Source: Arachidicoccus soli
Lineage (GTDB): Bacteria; Bacteroidota; Bacteroidia; Chitinophagales; Chitinophagaceae
Length of the DNA stretch: 64,000 nucleotides
Assembly: GCF_003600625.1 (NCBI RefSeq)
Contig: NZ_CP032489.1
Location: 3,100,001-3,164,000, forward strand
Direction of reading: 5' to 3'
The notes under the pieces were generated by a model, which searched no databases, was not told where the DNA came from, and saw only the letters and a list, made by a program, of their open reading frames with translations. How positions within the stretch are numbered: position 1 is the first letter of the stretch; every line of letters begins with the position of its first letter. Shown piece by piece: positions 44,803 through 53,340 of this stretch. Made by a program: the position numbers and the translations under genes.

Positions 44803-45894
44803 ATGCAACAAGTTAAGGCTTTAGATTTTACCGGCAAAACAATTTTTTGCGGAATTGATGTTCACAAAATCTCATGGAGCGTGTGCCTATCCATGGAAAA
44901 CAGAATCCTTAAACGCTTCTCACAAGGGCCTTACCCAATGGATCTCAATTCTACACTAAACAGGCTTTATCCAGGAGCAAATTATAAAGCAGTTTATGAG
45001 GCTGGCTTTTGTGGTTTTTACCCACAAAGAATTATGACTAGCCTGGGAATCGACTGTATCGTTGTTAATCCGGCGGATGTACCAACAATGGATAAAGAAA
45101 AAAAACAAAAATCTGATCGTGTGGACTGTGGAAAGCTGGCTAAGAGCTTAAGCGCTAATCAACTAAATCCTATTTACATTCCAAGCATACAGCAACAGGA
45201 TGATCGCTGTATTGTGCGTAGTTACAAGAAGTTCGTTAGAGATCAGACTAGATGCAAAAACAGAATATCACAGATGCTCTTTTTCCAAGGAATGACGCCC
45301 AGTTTGGACAAAAATACAAGAATTGTATATTGGTCTAAGAATTATGTTGAAAAACTAAAGAAGCTTAAGATGAATACAGAAGAGGCAAGAAAAGCCTTAG
45401 ATCTGCTCGTTGAAAGTTATGAGAACACCCGTGGTCTCGTTCTAAAAACAACAAAAGAAATGCGACAGATGGCCAAGTCGGATAGATATAAAAATCAAAT
45501 AGCGCTTATTAGAAGTGTTCCTGGGATAGGAGAAATAGGCGCATTACTGTTTTTAACTGAGATTGGTAATTTTAATCGTTTCCACGGGATTGATCATCTT
45601 GCATCATATATCGGCCTTATTCCTAACACAAAGTCAAGCGGAGAAAATGAGAATATTGGAGCAATAACAAACCGGTCCAATAGCAAGTTAAGGGATGTCC
45701 TAATTGAGGCAAGCTGGATAGCTATTAGAATTGACCCTGCGATGACCCTATTCTTTTCGGACTATTGCAAAAGAATGCAAAAGAATAAGGCTATCATAAA
45801 GATAGCCAAAAAACTTCTTGCAAGGGTCAGATTTGTAATGATTCACCAAACGCCATATATCACATCCATTATGTGCAATAAGGGAAGCGAATGA
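44803..45894 (+). CDS. IS110 family transposase (DEDD recombinase)
   Basis: A 363-residue IS110-type recombinase. The N-terminal RuvC-like DEDD domain has GIDVHK (18-23, first aspartate D19) and YEAG, then SDRVDCGKLA with the last acidic residues. The C-terminal Tnp (transposase_20) domain has SVPGIGEIGALLFLTEIG and NTKSSGENENIGAITNRSNSKLRDVLIEASW, carrying the candidate catalytic serine. This family moves as a circle under guidance of an element-encoded RNA. The frame is intact and looks functional, suggesting recent insertion. Confidence 0.95.
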   Translation: MQQVKALDFTGKTIFCGIDVHKISWSVCLSMENRILKRFSQGPYPMDLNSTLNRLYPGANYKAVYEAGFCGFYPQRIMTSLGIDCIVVNPADVPTMDKEKKQKSDRVDCGKLAKSLSANQLNPIYIPSIQQQDDRCIVRSYKKFVRDQTRCKNRISQMLFFQGMTPSLDKNTRIVYWSKNYVEKLKKLKMNTEEARKALDLLVESYENTRGLVLKTTKEMRQMAKSDRYKNQIALIRSVPGIGEIGALLFLTEIGNFNRFHGIDHLASYIGLIPNTKSSGENENIGAITNRSNSKLRDVLIEASWIAIRIDPAMTLFFSDYCKRMQKNKAIIKIAKKLLARVRFVMIHQTPYITSIMCNKGSE

Positions 45895-45924
45895 GTTTTT
45901 TAAGGCATGGCAACAATAATATAA

Positions 45925-45952
45925 GCCGCCCTTTAAACTTTCAAAGGACGGC
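45925..45952 (+). terminator. Stable hairpin after the transposase
   Basis: GCCGCCCTTT (45925-45934) pairs with AAAGGACGGC (45943-45952), with one C-A mismatch and an 8-nt loop. It starts 30 bp after the transposase stop. No T-run follows, so it may be part of a structured RNA rather than a terminator. Confidence 0.5.
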
Positions 45953-45969
45953 CCGGTATATTACCGTTG

Positions 45970-46026
45970 ACCAGGCTATTCCTATCAAGTTGCGCTCCCG
46001 CAGAGCCTGAGTCCGCTTCACCTGGT
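45970..46026 (+). ncRNA. Folded segment in the IS right end
   Basis: CAGGCT (45972-45977) pairs with AGCCTG (46004-46009) and encloses TGCG-N4-CGCA (45991-46002). The outer ACCAGG (45970-45975) can instead pair with CCTGGT (46021-46026), giving two competing folds. This is G+C-rich next to AT-rich neighbours and is likely part of an element RNA. Confidence 0.45.
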
Positions 46027-46080
46027 AAGATAAAATTAATAAATCAAGATTTAAATCTGTCTAATAATTTTTTGGTGGCA

Positions 46081-46240
46081 AAACGTTTGTTCCTACTTGC
46101 AGCTCCACTGGAAGTCTGTTTTATCGAGAATACGATTGTCACTTTTTTAAATAATATGAAAACAATATTGCAGTGGTGAAAAACCCATCTGTTTATAGGA
46201 GATTGATTGGCAGTATTTTTTAATCTTGGGATAAAATGAT
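46081..46240 (+). ncRNA. Candidate bridge RNA / seekRNA guide segment of the IS element
   Basis: A stem CCACTG (46105-46110) / CAGTGG (46171-46176) closes a loop that contains TATCGAGA (46122-46129), identical to the left target flank at 44679-44686. Further on, ATAGGAGATTG (46195-46205) is identical to the sequence created by joining the right end (ending ATAGGAGAT, 46307) to the left end (starting TG, 44688), that is, the circular donor junction. Target match before donor match is the order known for bridge RNAs. The right-hand guides are not clear: only imperfect pairing (TTGCAG with CTGTAA) is visible. Exact transcript ends cannot be set. Confidence 0.55.
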
Positions 46241-46307
46241 TATATTTATGTAATAAATTACAGCTATACAGAAATATTTATTGTAGCCTCGATTCATCAT
46301 AGGAGAT

Positions 46308-46821
46308 AGGTGCTGTAATTGTTTGGCAAGTAGGCGATACATACAAAGCAGCTTATGACGTCCAAAACTATGATAGTTACGTAAAAACACAGAGTGAAGC
46401 TGCGGTGCGTTTGTTGACTGGTAGTTTTGCCTACGACAATTTAGAAGACGAAAATGCTTCTATTACCTTACGAGAAGGTGGCGCAAAAGTGAACGAGATT
46501 TTAGAAAAAGAATTATCTGAACGTTTGGCACCAGCCGGAATTATTATAAAAGAAGCGCGCATAAGTCATCTGGCTTATGCTTCGGAAATTGCCGGAGCCA
46601 TGTTGCAAAGGCAGCAAGCAACTGCTATTGTAGCGGCAAGAACTAAAATCGTAGAAGGTGCAGTTGGTATGGTAGAAATGGCCTTAAATAAACTATCTGA
46701 AAGGCAGATAGTAGAATTGGATGATGATAAGAAGGCCGCAATGGTGAGTAATCTTTTAGTGGTACTTTGCGGCGAAAGAGGTGCTACCCCGGTAATGAAC
46801 ACAGGAACGCTATATCAGTAA
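46308..46821 (+). pseudogene. SPFH/band-7 domain protein, 3' part
   Basis: The remaining 171 codons of the SPFH gene, cut off from their start by the insertion. The in-frame sequence from the junction, GAVIVWQVGDTYKAAYDVQNYDSYVKTQSEAAVR, is the usual middle of the family; the rest continues with LEKELSERLAPAGIIIKEARISHLAYASEIAGAMLQRQQATAIVAARTKIVEGAVGMVEMAL. Translation could restart at 46405 (MRLLTGSF), but that product would lack the membrane anchor. Confidence 0.85.
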
Positions 46822-46838
46822 TTTTTAAAAAACAACCT

Positions 46839-47039
46839 GTGAGCGATAAAAAGAATTTAATAATCCGTATAGATTCCGCTACCCATAGGACTTTAGCAAC
46901 TTGGGCAGCCGATGATTTTCGTAGTATTAATGGGCAGATTGAATATTTACTCAATAAAGCATTGAGCGATGCAGGGAGATTGAAGAATGAAGAAAATAAG
47001 GCCCTCAAATCCACAAAACGAGTACAGAAAAAAGAATAA
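46839..47039 (+). CDS. Arc-type ribbon-helix-helix protein
   Basis: A small 66-residue protein starting at GTG, with a ribbon-helix-helix core (KNLIIRIDSATHRTLATWAADDFRSINGQIEYLLNKAL) like Arc-family DNA-binding proteins. I chose GTG at 46839, 17 bp after the SPFH stop; an ATG upstream overlaps the SPFH gene. Such proteins commonly follow SPFH genes in Bacteroidota and may share their transcript, in which case the insertion would also affect this gene. Target unknown. Confidence 0.7.
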   Translation: MSDKKNLIIRIDSATHRTLATWAADDFRSINGQIEYLLNKALSDAGRLKNEENKALKSTKRVQKKE

Positions 47040-47103
47040 GTTTTCAGTATTCACATTTCATTTTTCACATTTAAACGTAAATTTGTACCCTAAAAAAAAT
47101 CTC

Positions 47104-48285
47104 ATGCAGGAAACGTCGCGTCAAGGAGTGGAAGAATTAATACAATCAGAAAAAGATACAGCATTAAGAAATATCGGATACAAAATATTAAAGGAAGAGC
47201 GCTTAGGCTTTGAAGAAGGTGTTACACTATTTGAAAAAGCTTCTTTAGGCTTCGTAGGTACTTTAGCTAATTATGTACGCGAAAAAAAGCATGGCAATAA
47301 AACCTATTTCAATAGGAACTTTCATGTGGAACCCACAAATGTATGTGTATTTACCTGTGCATTTTGTTCCTATTCCCGATTGTATAAAAACCGCGATGAA
47401 GGCTGGGAGCTATCTGAAGATCAAATAATGCATATCGTAAAAAGTTACGATGGAAAACCCGTTACCGAAGTACATATTGTTGGCGGTGTACACCCTAAAT
47501 TGACAATGGAGTTCTTTATTAAATTAATGAAGAAAATAAAGGCACATCGACCAGAATTACATATCAAAGGTTATACAGCTGTTGAACTGGATTATATGTT
47601 TCGTAAAGCAAAAGTCTCTGCTGAAGAAGGAATGCAACTACTGAAAGAAGCAGGTTTGCAATCCTTACCGGGTGGTGGAGCAGAGATTTTCCATCCTGAT
47701 ATACGCAGCAAAATCTGTCATGATAAGGTAGGAACTGAAGGCTGGTTAAACATCCATCGGGTGGCGCACAATTTAGGCATGCACTCCAATGCAACCATGT
47801 TGTTCGGACATATTGAAAATTACGAACATCGAATTGACCATATGGAGCATTTGCGCAAATTACAAGATGAAACAGGCGGTTTTAATACCTTTATTCCTTT
47901 AAAATTTAGGAACGGAAACAATGACATGTCTCATGTACCTGAAAGCCCCGTGGTAGAAGATATGAGATTGTATGCAATTTCACGTTTGTACCTTGATAAT
48001 TTCCCACATATTAAAGCTTACTGGCCCATGTTAGGGAGGCAAAACGCACAACTTACTTTGAGCTTTGGTGTCGATGATTTAGATGGGACAATTGACGATA
48101 CGACAAAGATTTATTCGATGGCAGGAAGTGAAGAACAAAAACCAGCTTTATCAACTGCAGAATTAGTAGCATTAATAAAACAAGCAGGTCGTCAACCTAT
48201 CGAACGCGATACTTTATATAATGTAATAAAAGATTATAGCGAAGAAGATCTAAACGCATTAACACAGAATCCGCATTACAATTAA
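47104..48285 (+). CDS. mqnE: Aminofutalosine synthase, menaquinone biosynthesis
   Basis: A 393-residue radical SAM enzyme of the futalosine route to menaquinone. The cluster motif CVFTCAFCSYSR places the cysteines at 81, 85 and 88. GGVHPKLTMEFFIKLMKKIKAHRPELHIKGYTAVELDY and LPGGGAEIFHPDIRSKICHDK are typical of MqnE and separate it from the related MqnC. The start at 47104 fits family length; the longer frame reaches into the preceding gene. Menaquinone use agrees with a Bacteroidota respiratory chain. Confidence 0.95.
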   Translation: MQETSRQGVEELIQSEKDTALRNIGYKILKEERLGFEEGVTLFEKASLGFVGTLANYVREKKHGNKTYFNRNFHVEPTNVCVFTCAFCSYSRLYKNRDEGWELSEDQIMHIVKSYDGKPVTEVHIVGGVHPKLTMEFFIKLMKKIKAHRPELHIKGYTAVELDYMFRKAKVSAEEGMQLLKEAGLQSLPGGGAEIFHPDIRSKICHDKVGTEGWLNIHRVAHNLGMHSNATMLFGHIENYEHRIDHMEHLRKLQDETGGFNTFIPLKFRNGNNDMSHVPESPVVEDMRLYAISRLYLDNFPHIKAYWPMLGRQNAQLTLSFGVDDLDGTIDDTTKIYSMAGSEEQKPALSTAELVALIKQAGRQPIERDTLYNVIKDYSEEDLNALTQNPHYN

Positions 48286-48299
48286 GTGTTGCGGATTCT
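48266..48299. terminator. Inverted repeat over the mqnE stop codon
   Basis: AGAATCCGC (48266-48274) and GCGGATTCT (48291-48299) are perfect 9-bp arms flanking the mqnE stop. It lies between convergent genes and may terminate both, but lacks a long T-run. Confidence 0.5.
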
Positions 48300-48308
48300 A
48301 TAATATAT

Positions 48309-49448
48309 TTATTGATTTCCGAAAATAGATCTTAACTTTCTTGACAGCTGATCCGGCTTTAAATTCTTTGCAATAATTCTTCCATTTTCATCTATCAAAA
48401 AATTTTGTGGAAGTGCTACTACACCATATTCACGTGCTACTGCATTATTCCAAAAACGTAAGTCGGTCACCTGCGCCCATTGCAGGCCATCCTCCTGTAT
48501 CGCTTTCAGCCATTCGTTTTTCTCACCTGGTTTATCTAATGATACGCCAATAATCTCAAAGCCGTCATTCTTATATTGCTCATATAGCTTTTTCAATTCT
48601 GGATTTTGCGCACGACAAGGGCCGCACCAACTTGCCCAAAAATTGACCAAGACATACTTCCCTTTGAAAGAAGCTAGTGAAATAGGGTTTCCATCAGCAT
48701 CACTTTGAGTAAAAGCAGGTGCAGTTTTTCCGATATCTGCCAAGCCGGCCATTTTGATTAACAATTGCATTCTTTGTCCATCACGTGATTGCTGAAGAGA
48801 GGAAGGCAATAATCTAAACAATGCCTCTACTTTTGAGGGGTTCTGAATAACCGCACCTGAATATTGTTGAAGCGCAAAAAAGGCAAGAGGTGAATTAGGG
48901 TTTTGTCGAATATAATCGGCATAGACCGCCTCTTTCATTTGTGCTTGTAAATGCTCTAATTGACCTTCGGTGGATTCGAGTGCCGAATTATTCTTTTCTT
49001 TTTTATATGTTTCTGCATTCTCCATTAAAGCAGCAGCCTTATTCTCAAAAGGCTTGGCAGCTCTTTGTAATTTTTGGAATTCTACATTGGCACTAGAGCC
49101 TGTTACTGTTGCATTCGAAAAAGAGTCTGTACTTCTGATGTCTATGTTTGCCGGCTCTATAAAAATAGTCAACAAATCACGAGACATCGCAGGCTTTACA
49201 TTATCTCTTTCCCTGTATGCGGCACGTAAATCCATGCGGGTAGGCTCATTAATATTTCCTTCAAAGTGATAATGATTACCTGTTACATTCGCACTGTCGA
49301 TGACATTTTGTCCATTGGCAGCATAAGATATATATATTTTATCGACAGAAGGATTTACTCCCCGCACATTACCGGAAATATTAAAATTGTTTTGCGCAAA
49401 TAATGCCAGAGGCAGGCTACACAAAACAAATAGGCTGATTTTTTTCAT
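48309..49448 (-). CDS. TlpA-type thiol-disulfide oxidoreductase with DUF4369 domain
   Basis: A 379-residue exported protein. After a signal peptide (residues 1-18, MKKISLFVLCSLPLALFA) comes a DUF4369 domain (about 24-115), a helical linker and a C-terminal thioredoxin fold (about 238-379) with the redox pair in NFWASWCGPCRAQNPEL. This architecture is very common in Bacteroidota and is thought to keep periplasmic proteins in the right redox state or act in cytochrome maturation. Partner unknown. It is divergent from an AraC-type regulator gene. Confidence 0.93.
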   Translation of the reverse strand: MKKISLFVLCSLPLALFAQNNFNISGNVRGVNPSVDKIYISYAANGQNVIDSANVTGNHYHFEGNINEPTRMDLRAAYRERDNVKPAMSRDLLTIFIEPANIDIRSTDSFSNATVTGSSANVEFQKLQRAAKPFENKAAALMENAETYKKEKNNSALESTEGQLEHLQAQMKEAVYADYIRQNPNSPLAFFALQQYSGAVIQNPSKVEALFRLLPSSLQQSRDGQRMQLLIKMAGLADIGKTAPAFTQSDADGNPISLASFKGKYVLVNFWASWCGPCRAQNPELKKLYEQYKNDGFEIIGVSLDKPGEKNEWLKAIQEDGLQWAQVTDLRFWNNAVAREYGVVALPQNFLIDENGRIIAKNLKPDQLSRKLRSIFGNQ

Positions 49449-49639
49449 CTATAAATATTTATTTTTTGGCTACTCAAAAGGAGGCCTTTAATTTTGTCTT
49501 TTCTAAAATCATAGCTTTAGATGATTTTTACCCAACAAAGTTTACACAAGTTTATTTAAAAATTCCCAATAATAAATTAAAAATTACACTTATTGCCTAA
49601 TGCAGGAAAAATACAGGAATTTTGTAGTCTAATATTTTC

Positions 49640-50524
49640 ATGAAGCCGCAATTATTAAAAATATCAAGTAATCCCGCATTTTCGTTTAATGTACGCCATG
49701 ATATAGTGCCTCATTTTTACGACAAATGGCATTACCATCCTGAATTAGAATTGGTGCATATTCTAAAAGGCAGTGGAACACAATTTATTGGCAATGACAT
49801 TGCGCGTTTTTCTGCAGGGGATATGATTTTGGTGGGTTCAGACTTACCTCATTTGTGGCGTTGTGATGAAGAGTACTATCAAAAGAAAAGCCATCTTTTT
49901 GCAGAATCTATTGTATTACATTTATCATTGGAAGCTTTTGGTTCCACCTTTTGGGAAATGCCAGAGAACAAAAAACTTGCACAGTTTTTACAAAAATCAA
50001 AGCAGGGGATTTCTATTAAAAGTAAAACAAAATCCATCATTGCAAAACTTTTAAAACAACTGGCCATTACCGAAGGAGCCGAACGTATAATTTTGTTATT
50101 ACAAGTGCTTACTGAAGCATCTAATGCGCTAGATACTTCGCCCGTATTATCTAGTACGGATACGCGTAACTGGGTAGAGAACAGTAACGAATCAGAGCGA
50201 ATGAATAATGTATATCAATATATACTTAAACATTTTCAAGAAAAAATCTCCTTGCAAGAGATTGCAGATGTAGCGCATATCAGCCCCCACTCTTTCTGTA
50301 GGTTTTTCAAAATGAGAGCGCAAAAAAGTTTTTCTACTTTTCTTACGGAAGTGCGCATTAATCACGCTTGCAGGCTTTTAGCCGAGACGGACTTCCCGGT
50401 CTCAGATGTTTGTTACAAGAGCGGGTTCTATAATTTTTCCAATTTCAACAGGCACTTCAAGATACTGACAAAAAAATCTCCGCTTCAACACCGGCAGTTA
50501 TACCAGCATTTTAAAGCGGAGTGA
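49640..50524 (+). CDS. AraC family transcriptional regulator with cupin domain
   Basis: A 294-residue regulator with an N-terminal cupin sensor (about 1-95, YDKWHYHPELELVHILKGSGTQFIG) and a C-terminal AraC helix-turn-helix pair (about 190-290, ISLQEIADVAHISPHSFCRFFKMRA and VSDVCYKSGFYNFSNFNRHFKILT). Such proteins usually sense a sugar and control nearby genes. Candidate targets are the divergent TlpA-like gene and the convergent PfkB kinase gene, but the sequence does not decide. Confidence 0.92.
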   Translation: MKPQLLKISSNPAFSFNVRHDIVPHFYDKWHYHPELELVHILKGSGTQFIGNDIARFSAGDMILVGSDLPHLWRCDEEYYQKKSHLFAESIVLHLSLEAFGSTFWEMPENKKLAQFLQKSKQGISIKSKTKSIIAKLLKQLAITEGAERIILLLQVLTEASNALDTSPVLSSTDTRNWVENSNESERMNNVYQYILKHFQEKISLQEIADVAHISPHSFCRFFKMRAQKSFSTFLTEVRINHACRLLAETDFPVSDVCYKSGFYNFSNFNRHFKILTKKSPLQHRQLYQHFKAE

Positions 50525-50541
50525 TTTTTAACTAAAATATT

Positions 50542-51459
50542 TTATGCCAATACAAAATCCGTTAATGCAAGGAATTGCTTAGCGCGAACAGCCACATCAT
50601 GTGTTGTAATTGTTTTCAAGCGCTCTGTACCCAACTTCTCTACACAAAAACTGGCGGTAACGGAACCCATAATGATAGCCGTTTTCATGTTTTCATAAGA
50701 TAAGTCATTCGTCTTTGCCAAATAGCCCATAAAGCCGCCGGCGAATGCATCGCCCGCGCCGGTTGGATCAAAAACTTCTTCCAATGGCAAAGCCGGTGCA
50801 AAAAATATCTCCTCCCCATGAAAAAGCAAGGCGCCGTGTTCTCCCTTTTTAATAATGAGTTGCTTAGGTCCCATTGTAAGAATCTTTTTCGCTGCTTTTA
50901 CAATGGAATACTCACCAGTAAGTTGTCGCGCTTCGCTATCGTTTACCACTAAAACATCTATCATCCCTAACACTTCCAGTAAATCATTTAAAGCAACTTC
51001 CATCCAGAAATTCATCGTATCCAATACAATCAATTTAGGGCGCGTTTTCAATTGCTGAATAACGGCTTTCTGCACTGCCGGAGCTAAATTGCCTAAAAGC
51101 AAATATTCAGTCCTTTGATAGCTTTCAGGAAGAACAGGGTTAAAATCTGCTAAAACATTTAAATCAGTGATCAAGGTGTCACGAGTGTTCATATCCAAGT
51201 GATATTTACCACTCCAGAAAAAGGATTTCTTATCAGGCACAATTTCTACACCATCGGTATTTACGCCCAAATTATTTAAATCATCCAATTCATTTTTCGG
51301 GAAATCGTATCCGACTATAGAAACCTGATTGATTTCGCGTGTAAATTGGCTTGCGGCATAAGCACAGTAGGTGCATGAACCGCCAATTGTTTTATCTGTT
51401 TTTGCAAAAGGTGTTTCAATAGCATCAAAAGCCATAGAGCCTACAATAGTTAAAGACAT
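50542..51459 (-). CDS. PfkB family carbohydrate or nucleoside kinase
   Basis: A 305-residue ribokinase-fold kinase, with the catalytic signature DPTGAGDAFAGGFMGYLA in the C-terminal third (aspartate of GAGD as base) and an N-terminal GGSCTYCAYAASQF substrate region. It transfers phosphate from ATP to a sugar or nucleoside, but the substrate cannot be assigned. It converges with the AraC-type gene 17 bp away and diverges from the cytochrome c gene. Confidence 0.88.
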   Translation of the reverse strand: MSLTIVGSMAFDAIETPFAKTDKTIGGSCTYCAYAASQFTREINQVSIVGYDFPKNELDDLNNLGVNTDGVEIVPDKKSFFWSGKYHLDMNTRDTLITDLNVLADFNPVLPESYQRTEYLLLGNLAPAVQKAVIQQLKTRPKLIVLDTMNFWMEVALNDLLEVLGMIDVLVVNDSEARQLTGEYSIVKAAKKILTMGPKQLIIKKGEHGALLFHGEEIFFAPALPLEEVFDPTGAGDAFAGGFMGYLAKTNDLSYENMKTAIIMGSVTASFCVEKLGTERLKTITTHDVAVRAKQFLALTDFVLA

Positions 51460-51631
51460 CTTTATTATTTTATAAAAAATTAATTTTCTAACAGCGCAAA
51501 CCTATTACATTTCAGCATATTTCTCTCATAAAATTTCTAGTAAGTTTAAAGGTCACTTAACGTGATGGATGAATAATTTACGCATCTTTTGACTAACTTT
51601 ACGTCATTCATAAATTTAAATTGATTTCAAA

Positions 51632-52060
51632 TTGAAAAAATTTTTAAGCTTTTCTCTTTCTGCTTTTTGCTTGATTTTAATTTCCTGCGGATCAAACAAT
51701 GGCAATACAGAAGATAGCGGTGCAGCAAACAATTCATCAGAAGTAGCAGGCAATTCAAACCCTTCAGCAAAAACCGATATTAACAAGGACCCAAATTATC
51801 AAAAAGGCTTGGCATTAGTAGCAAAGAACGGTTGTTTTACATGTCATAAAGTCGACGGGGAATCTACTGGTCCTGCCTATGTTAAAGTAGCCAACAAATA
51901 TGATGACAATGATGCCAATATAAATATGTTAGCCCAAAAAGTTATCTCGGGAGGCAGTGGACATTGGGGAACAGTACCCATGATCCCCCATCCCACAGTA
52001 TCTTTAGCTGATGCAAAACAAATGGTGAAATATGTTCTGATGTTACGCACAAAAAAATAA
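51632..52060 (+). CDS. Cytochrome c class I lipoprotein
   Basis: A 142-residue c-type cytochrome. The lipobox LISC (C19) anchors it in a membrane; a Ser/Asn-rich linker follows. The haem site is C68-x-x-C71-H72 (CFTCH), with a methionine ligand in VPMIPHPTV near residue 117. It resembles small cytochromes c551/c552 that carry electrons to oxidases. The frame opens with TTG, no ATG lies at a suitable place upstream. It is followed by tadA after 30 bp. Confidence 0.87.
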   Translation: MKKFLSFSLSAFCLILISCGSNNGNTEDSGAANNSSEVAGNSNPSAKTDINKDPNYQKGLALVAKNGCFTCHKVDGESTGPAYVKVANKYDDNDANINMLAQKVISGGSGHWGTVPMIPHPTVSLADAKQMVKYVLMLRTKK

Positions 52061-52090
52061 TTTAAAGAATTTTCACAGCAAATTATTTTA

Positions 52091-52531
52091 ATGGAATACA
52101 CTGATGCGTATTTTATGGAACAAGCACTACGTGAAGCACAAAAAGCATTTGATGCAGATGAAGTACCAGTAGGTGCGGTGTTGGTGATGCAAAACAAAAT
52201 TATTGCCCGTGCTTACAATCAGGTAGAGCTATTACATGATCCAACTGCCCATGCCGAAGTATTGGCTATTACATCAGCCTGTAATTTTTTAGGTGCAAAA
52301 TATTTACCAGATGCATCACTCTATGTTACTGTTGAACCTTGCTTAATGTGCTGTGGGGCCTTGCATTGGAGTAAAATCGGTAAAATAGTCTATGGCGCGC
52401 CAGACAGTAAAAATGGTTTTAAAAAATATACGACCCAATCACCATTTCACATAAAGACGACTATTGTTTCCGGTGTCTTGGAAGAAGAATGTGCAGCGCT
52501 CATGAAAAGTTTTTTTAAAAATAAGCGTTAA
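52091..52531 (+). CDS. tadA: tRNA-specific adenosine deaminase
   Basis: A 146-residue zinc deaminase that converts A34 of tRNA-Arg to inosine. The zinc site is HAE (54-56) and PCLMC (83-87), and DEVPVGAVLV is the family N-terminal segment. It is one of the few essential tRNA-editing enzymes. It follows the cytochrome gene by 30 bp and probably shares its transcript. Confidence 0.94.
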   Translation: MEYTDAYFMEQALREAQKAFDADEVPVGAVLVMQNKIIARAYNQVELLHDPTAHAEVLAITSACNFLGAKYLPDASLYVTVEPCLMCCGALHWSKIGKIVYGAPDSKNGFKKYTTQSPFHIKTTIVSGVLEEECAALMKSFFKNKR

Positions 52532-52651
52532 GATTACACATTCATTTTTTTCTGCATTGTTATATGTAGTAAATTAGCAATCCAAAAGAGAATTACTTGA
52601 TTGCAGTTTTCTTTGGTATAAAAATTTAATTAAACCTCAAAAATAGAAATT

Positions 52652-53257
52652 ATGGCATTTACACTACCAGCGCTACCTTACGCGCTAGACGCATTGGAAC
52701 CCAATATTGACGCAAAAACAATGGAAATCCATCATGGCAAACACCACCAAGCATATATAACGAATTTGAATAAAGCTATAGAAGGCACACCAAATGCAGA
52801 TAAATCATTAGAAGAATTGGTAAAAAATGCAGGGAGCATTTCTGCAGCTGTTCGCAATAATGGTGGCGGACATTGGAACCACTCTTTCTTCTGGCAAATA
52901 TTAGCGCCTAATGCAGGTGGAAATCCAACAGGGCAATTAGCTGAAGCCATTAATAGCGCATTCGGTTCATTTGATGCTTTGAAAGAAAAATTTAACGCAG
53001 CAGGTGCCACTCGTTTTGGTAGCGGCTGGGCTTGGCTAATTGTAAAAGATGGTAAACTTGAAGTTACCTCTACACCCAATCAAGACAATCCTTTAATGGA
53101 TGTAGCAGAAACAAAAGGCACGCCTATTTTGGGTGTGGATGTATGGGAACATGCTTATTACTTAAAATATCAAAATCGTCGCCCTGATTACTTAGCTGCA
53201 TTCTGGAATGTAGTGAATTGGGCAAAAGTTGCGGAATTATATGCAGCGGCAAAATAA
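52652..53257 (+). CDS. Superoxide dismutase, Fe/Mn type
   Basis: A 201-residue cytoplasmic superoxide dismutase. The metal ligands come from [25 protein letters not shown] and [19 protein letters not shown] (Asp and His). The NQDNP segment and overall pattern are compatible with manganese or cambialistic use, which sequence alone does not settle. It removes superoxide during oxidative stress. It has its own terminator. Confidence 0.95.
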   Translation: MAFTLPALPYALDALEPNIDAKTMEIHHGKHHQAYITNLNKAIEGTPNADKSLEELVKNAGSISAAVRNNGGGHWNHSFFWQILAPNAGGNPTGQLAEAINSAFGSFDALKEKFNAAGATRFGSGWAWLIVKDGKLEVTSTPNQDNPLMDVAETKGTPILGVDVWEHAYYLKYQNRRPDYLAAFWNVVNWAKVAELYAAAK

Positions 53258-53273
53258 TCTTGTAGAAGGATGG

Positions 53274-53312
53274 AAAGGTGCAGAGCAAATTACTTTGCAC
53301 CTTTCTTATTTT
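53274..53312 (+). terminator. Intrinsic terminator of the superoxide dismutase gene
   Basis: AAAGGTGCA (53274-53282) and TGCACCTTT (53296-53304) form a perfect 9-bp stem followed by CTTATTTTT. Confidence 0.8.
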
Positions 53313-53340
53313 TATTAATATATTTTAAACCAAATTCAGA

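Larger units (their letters stand above)
44688..46307 (+). mobile_element. IS110/IS1111-family insertion sequence, 1620 bp
   Basis: Boundaries are drawn from the target gene: GAGAT stands at 44683-44687 on the left and at 46303-46307 on the right, and removing one copy plus the intervening DNA restores the SPFH frame exactly. The element could equally be placed at 44683-46302. It has 115 bp left of the transposase and 413 bp right of it, the long-right-end layout of the IS1111 group. No clear terminal inverted repeats are seen; AATCGGGCT (left) and AGCCTCGATT (right) are a weak subterminal pair. The GAGAT pair is either a duplication or a shared recombination core. Confidence 0.85.
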
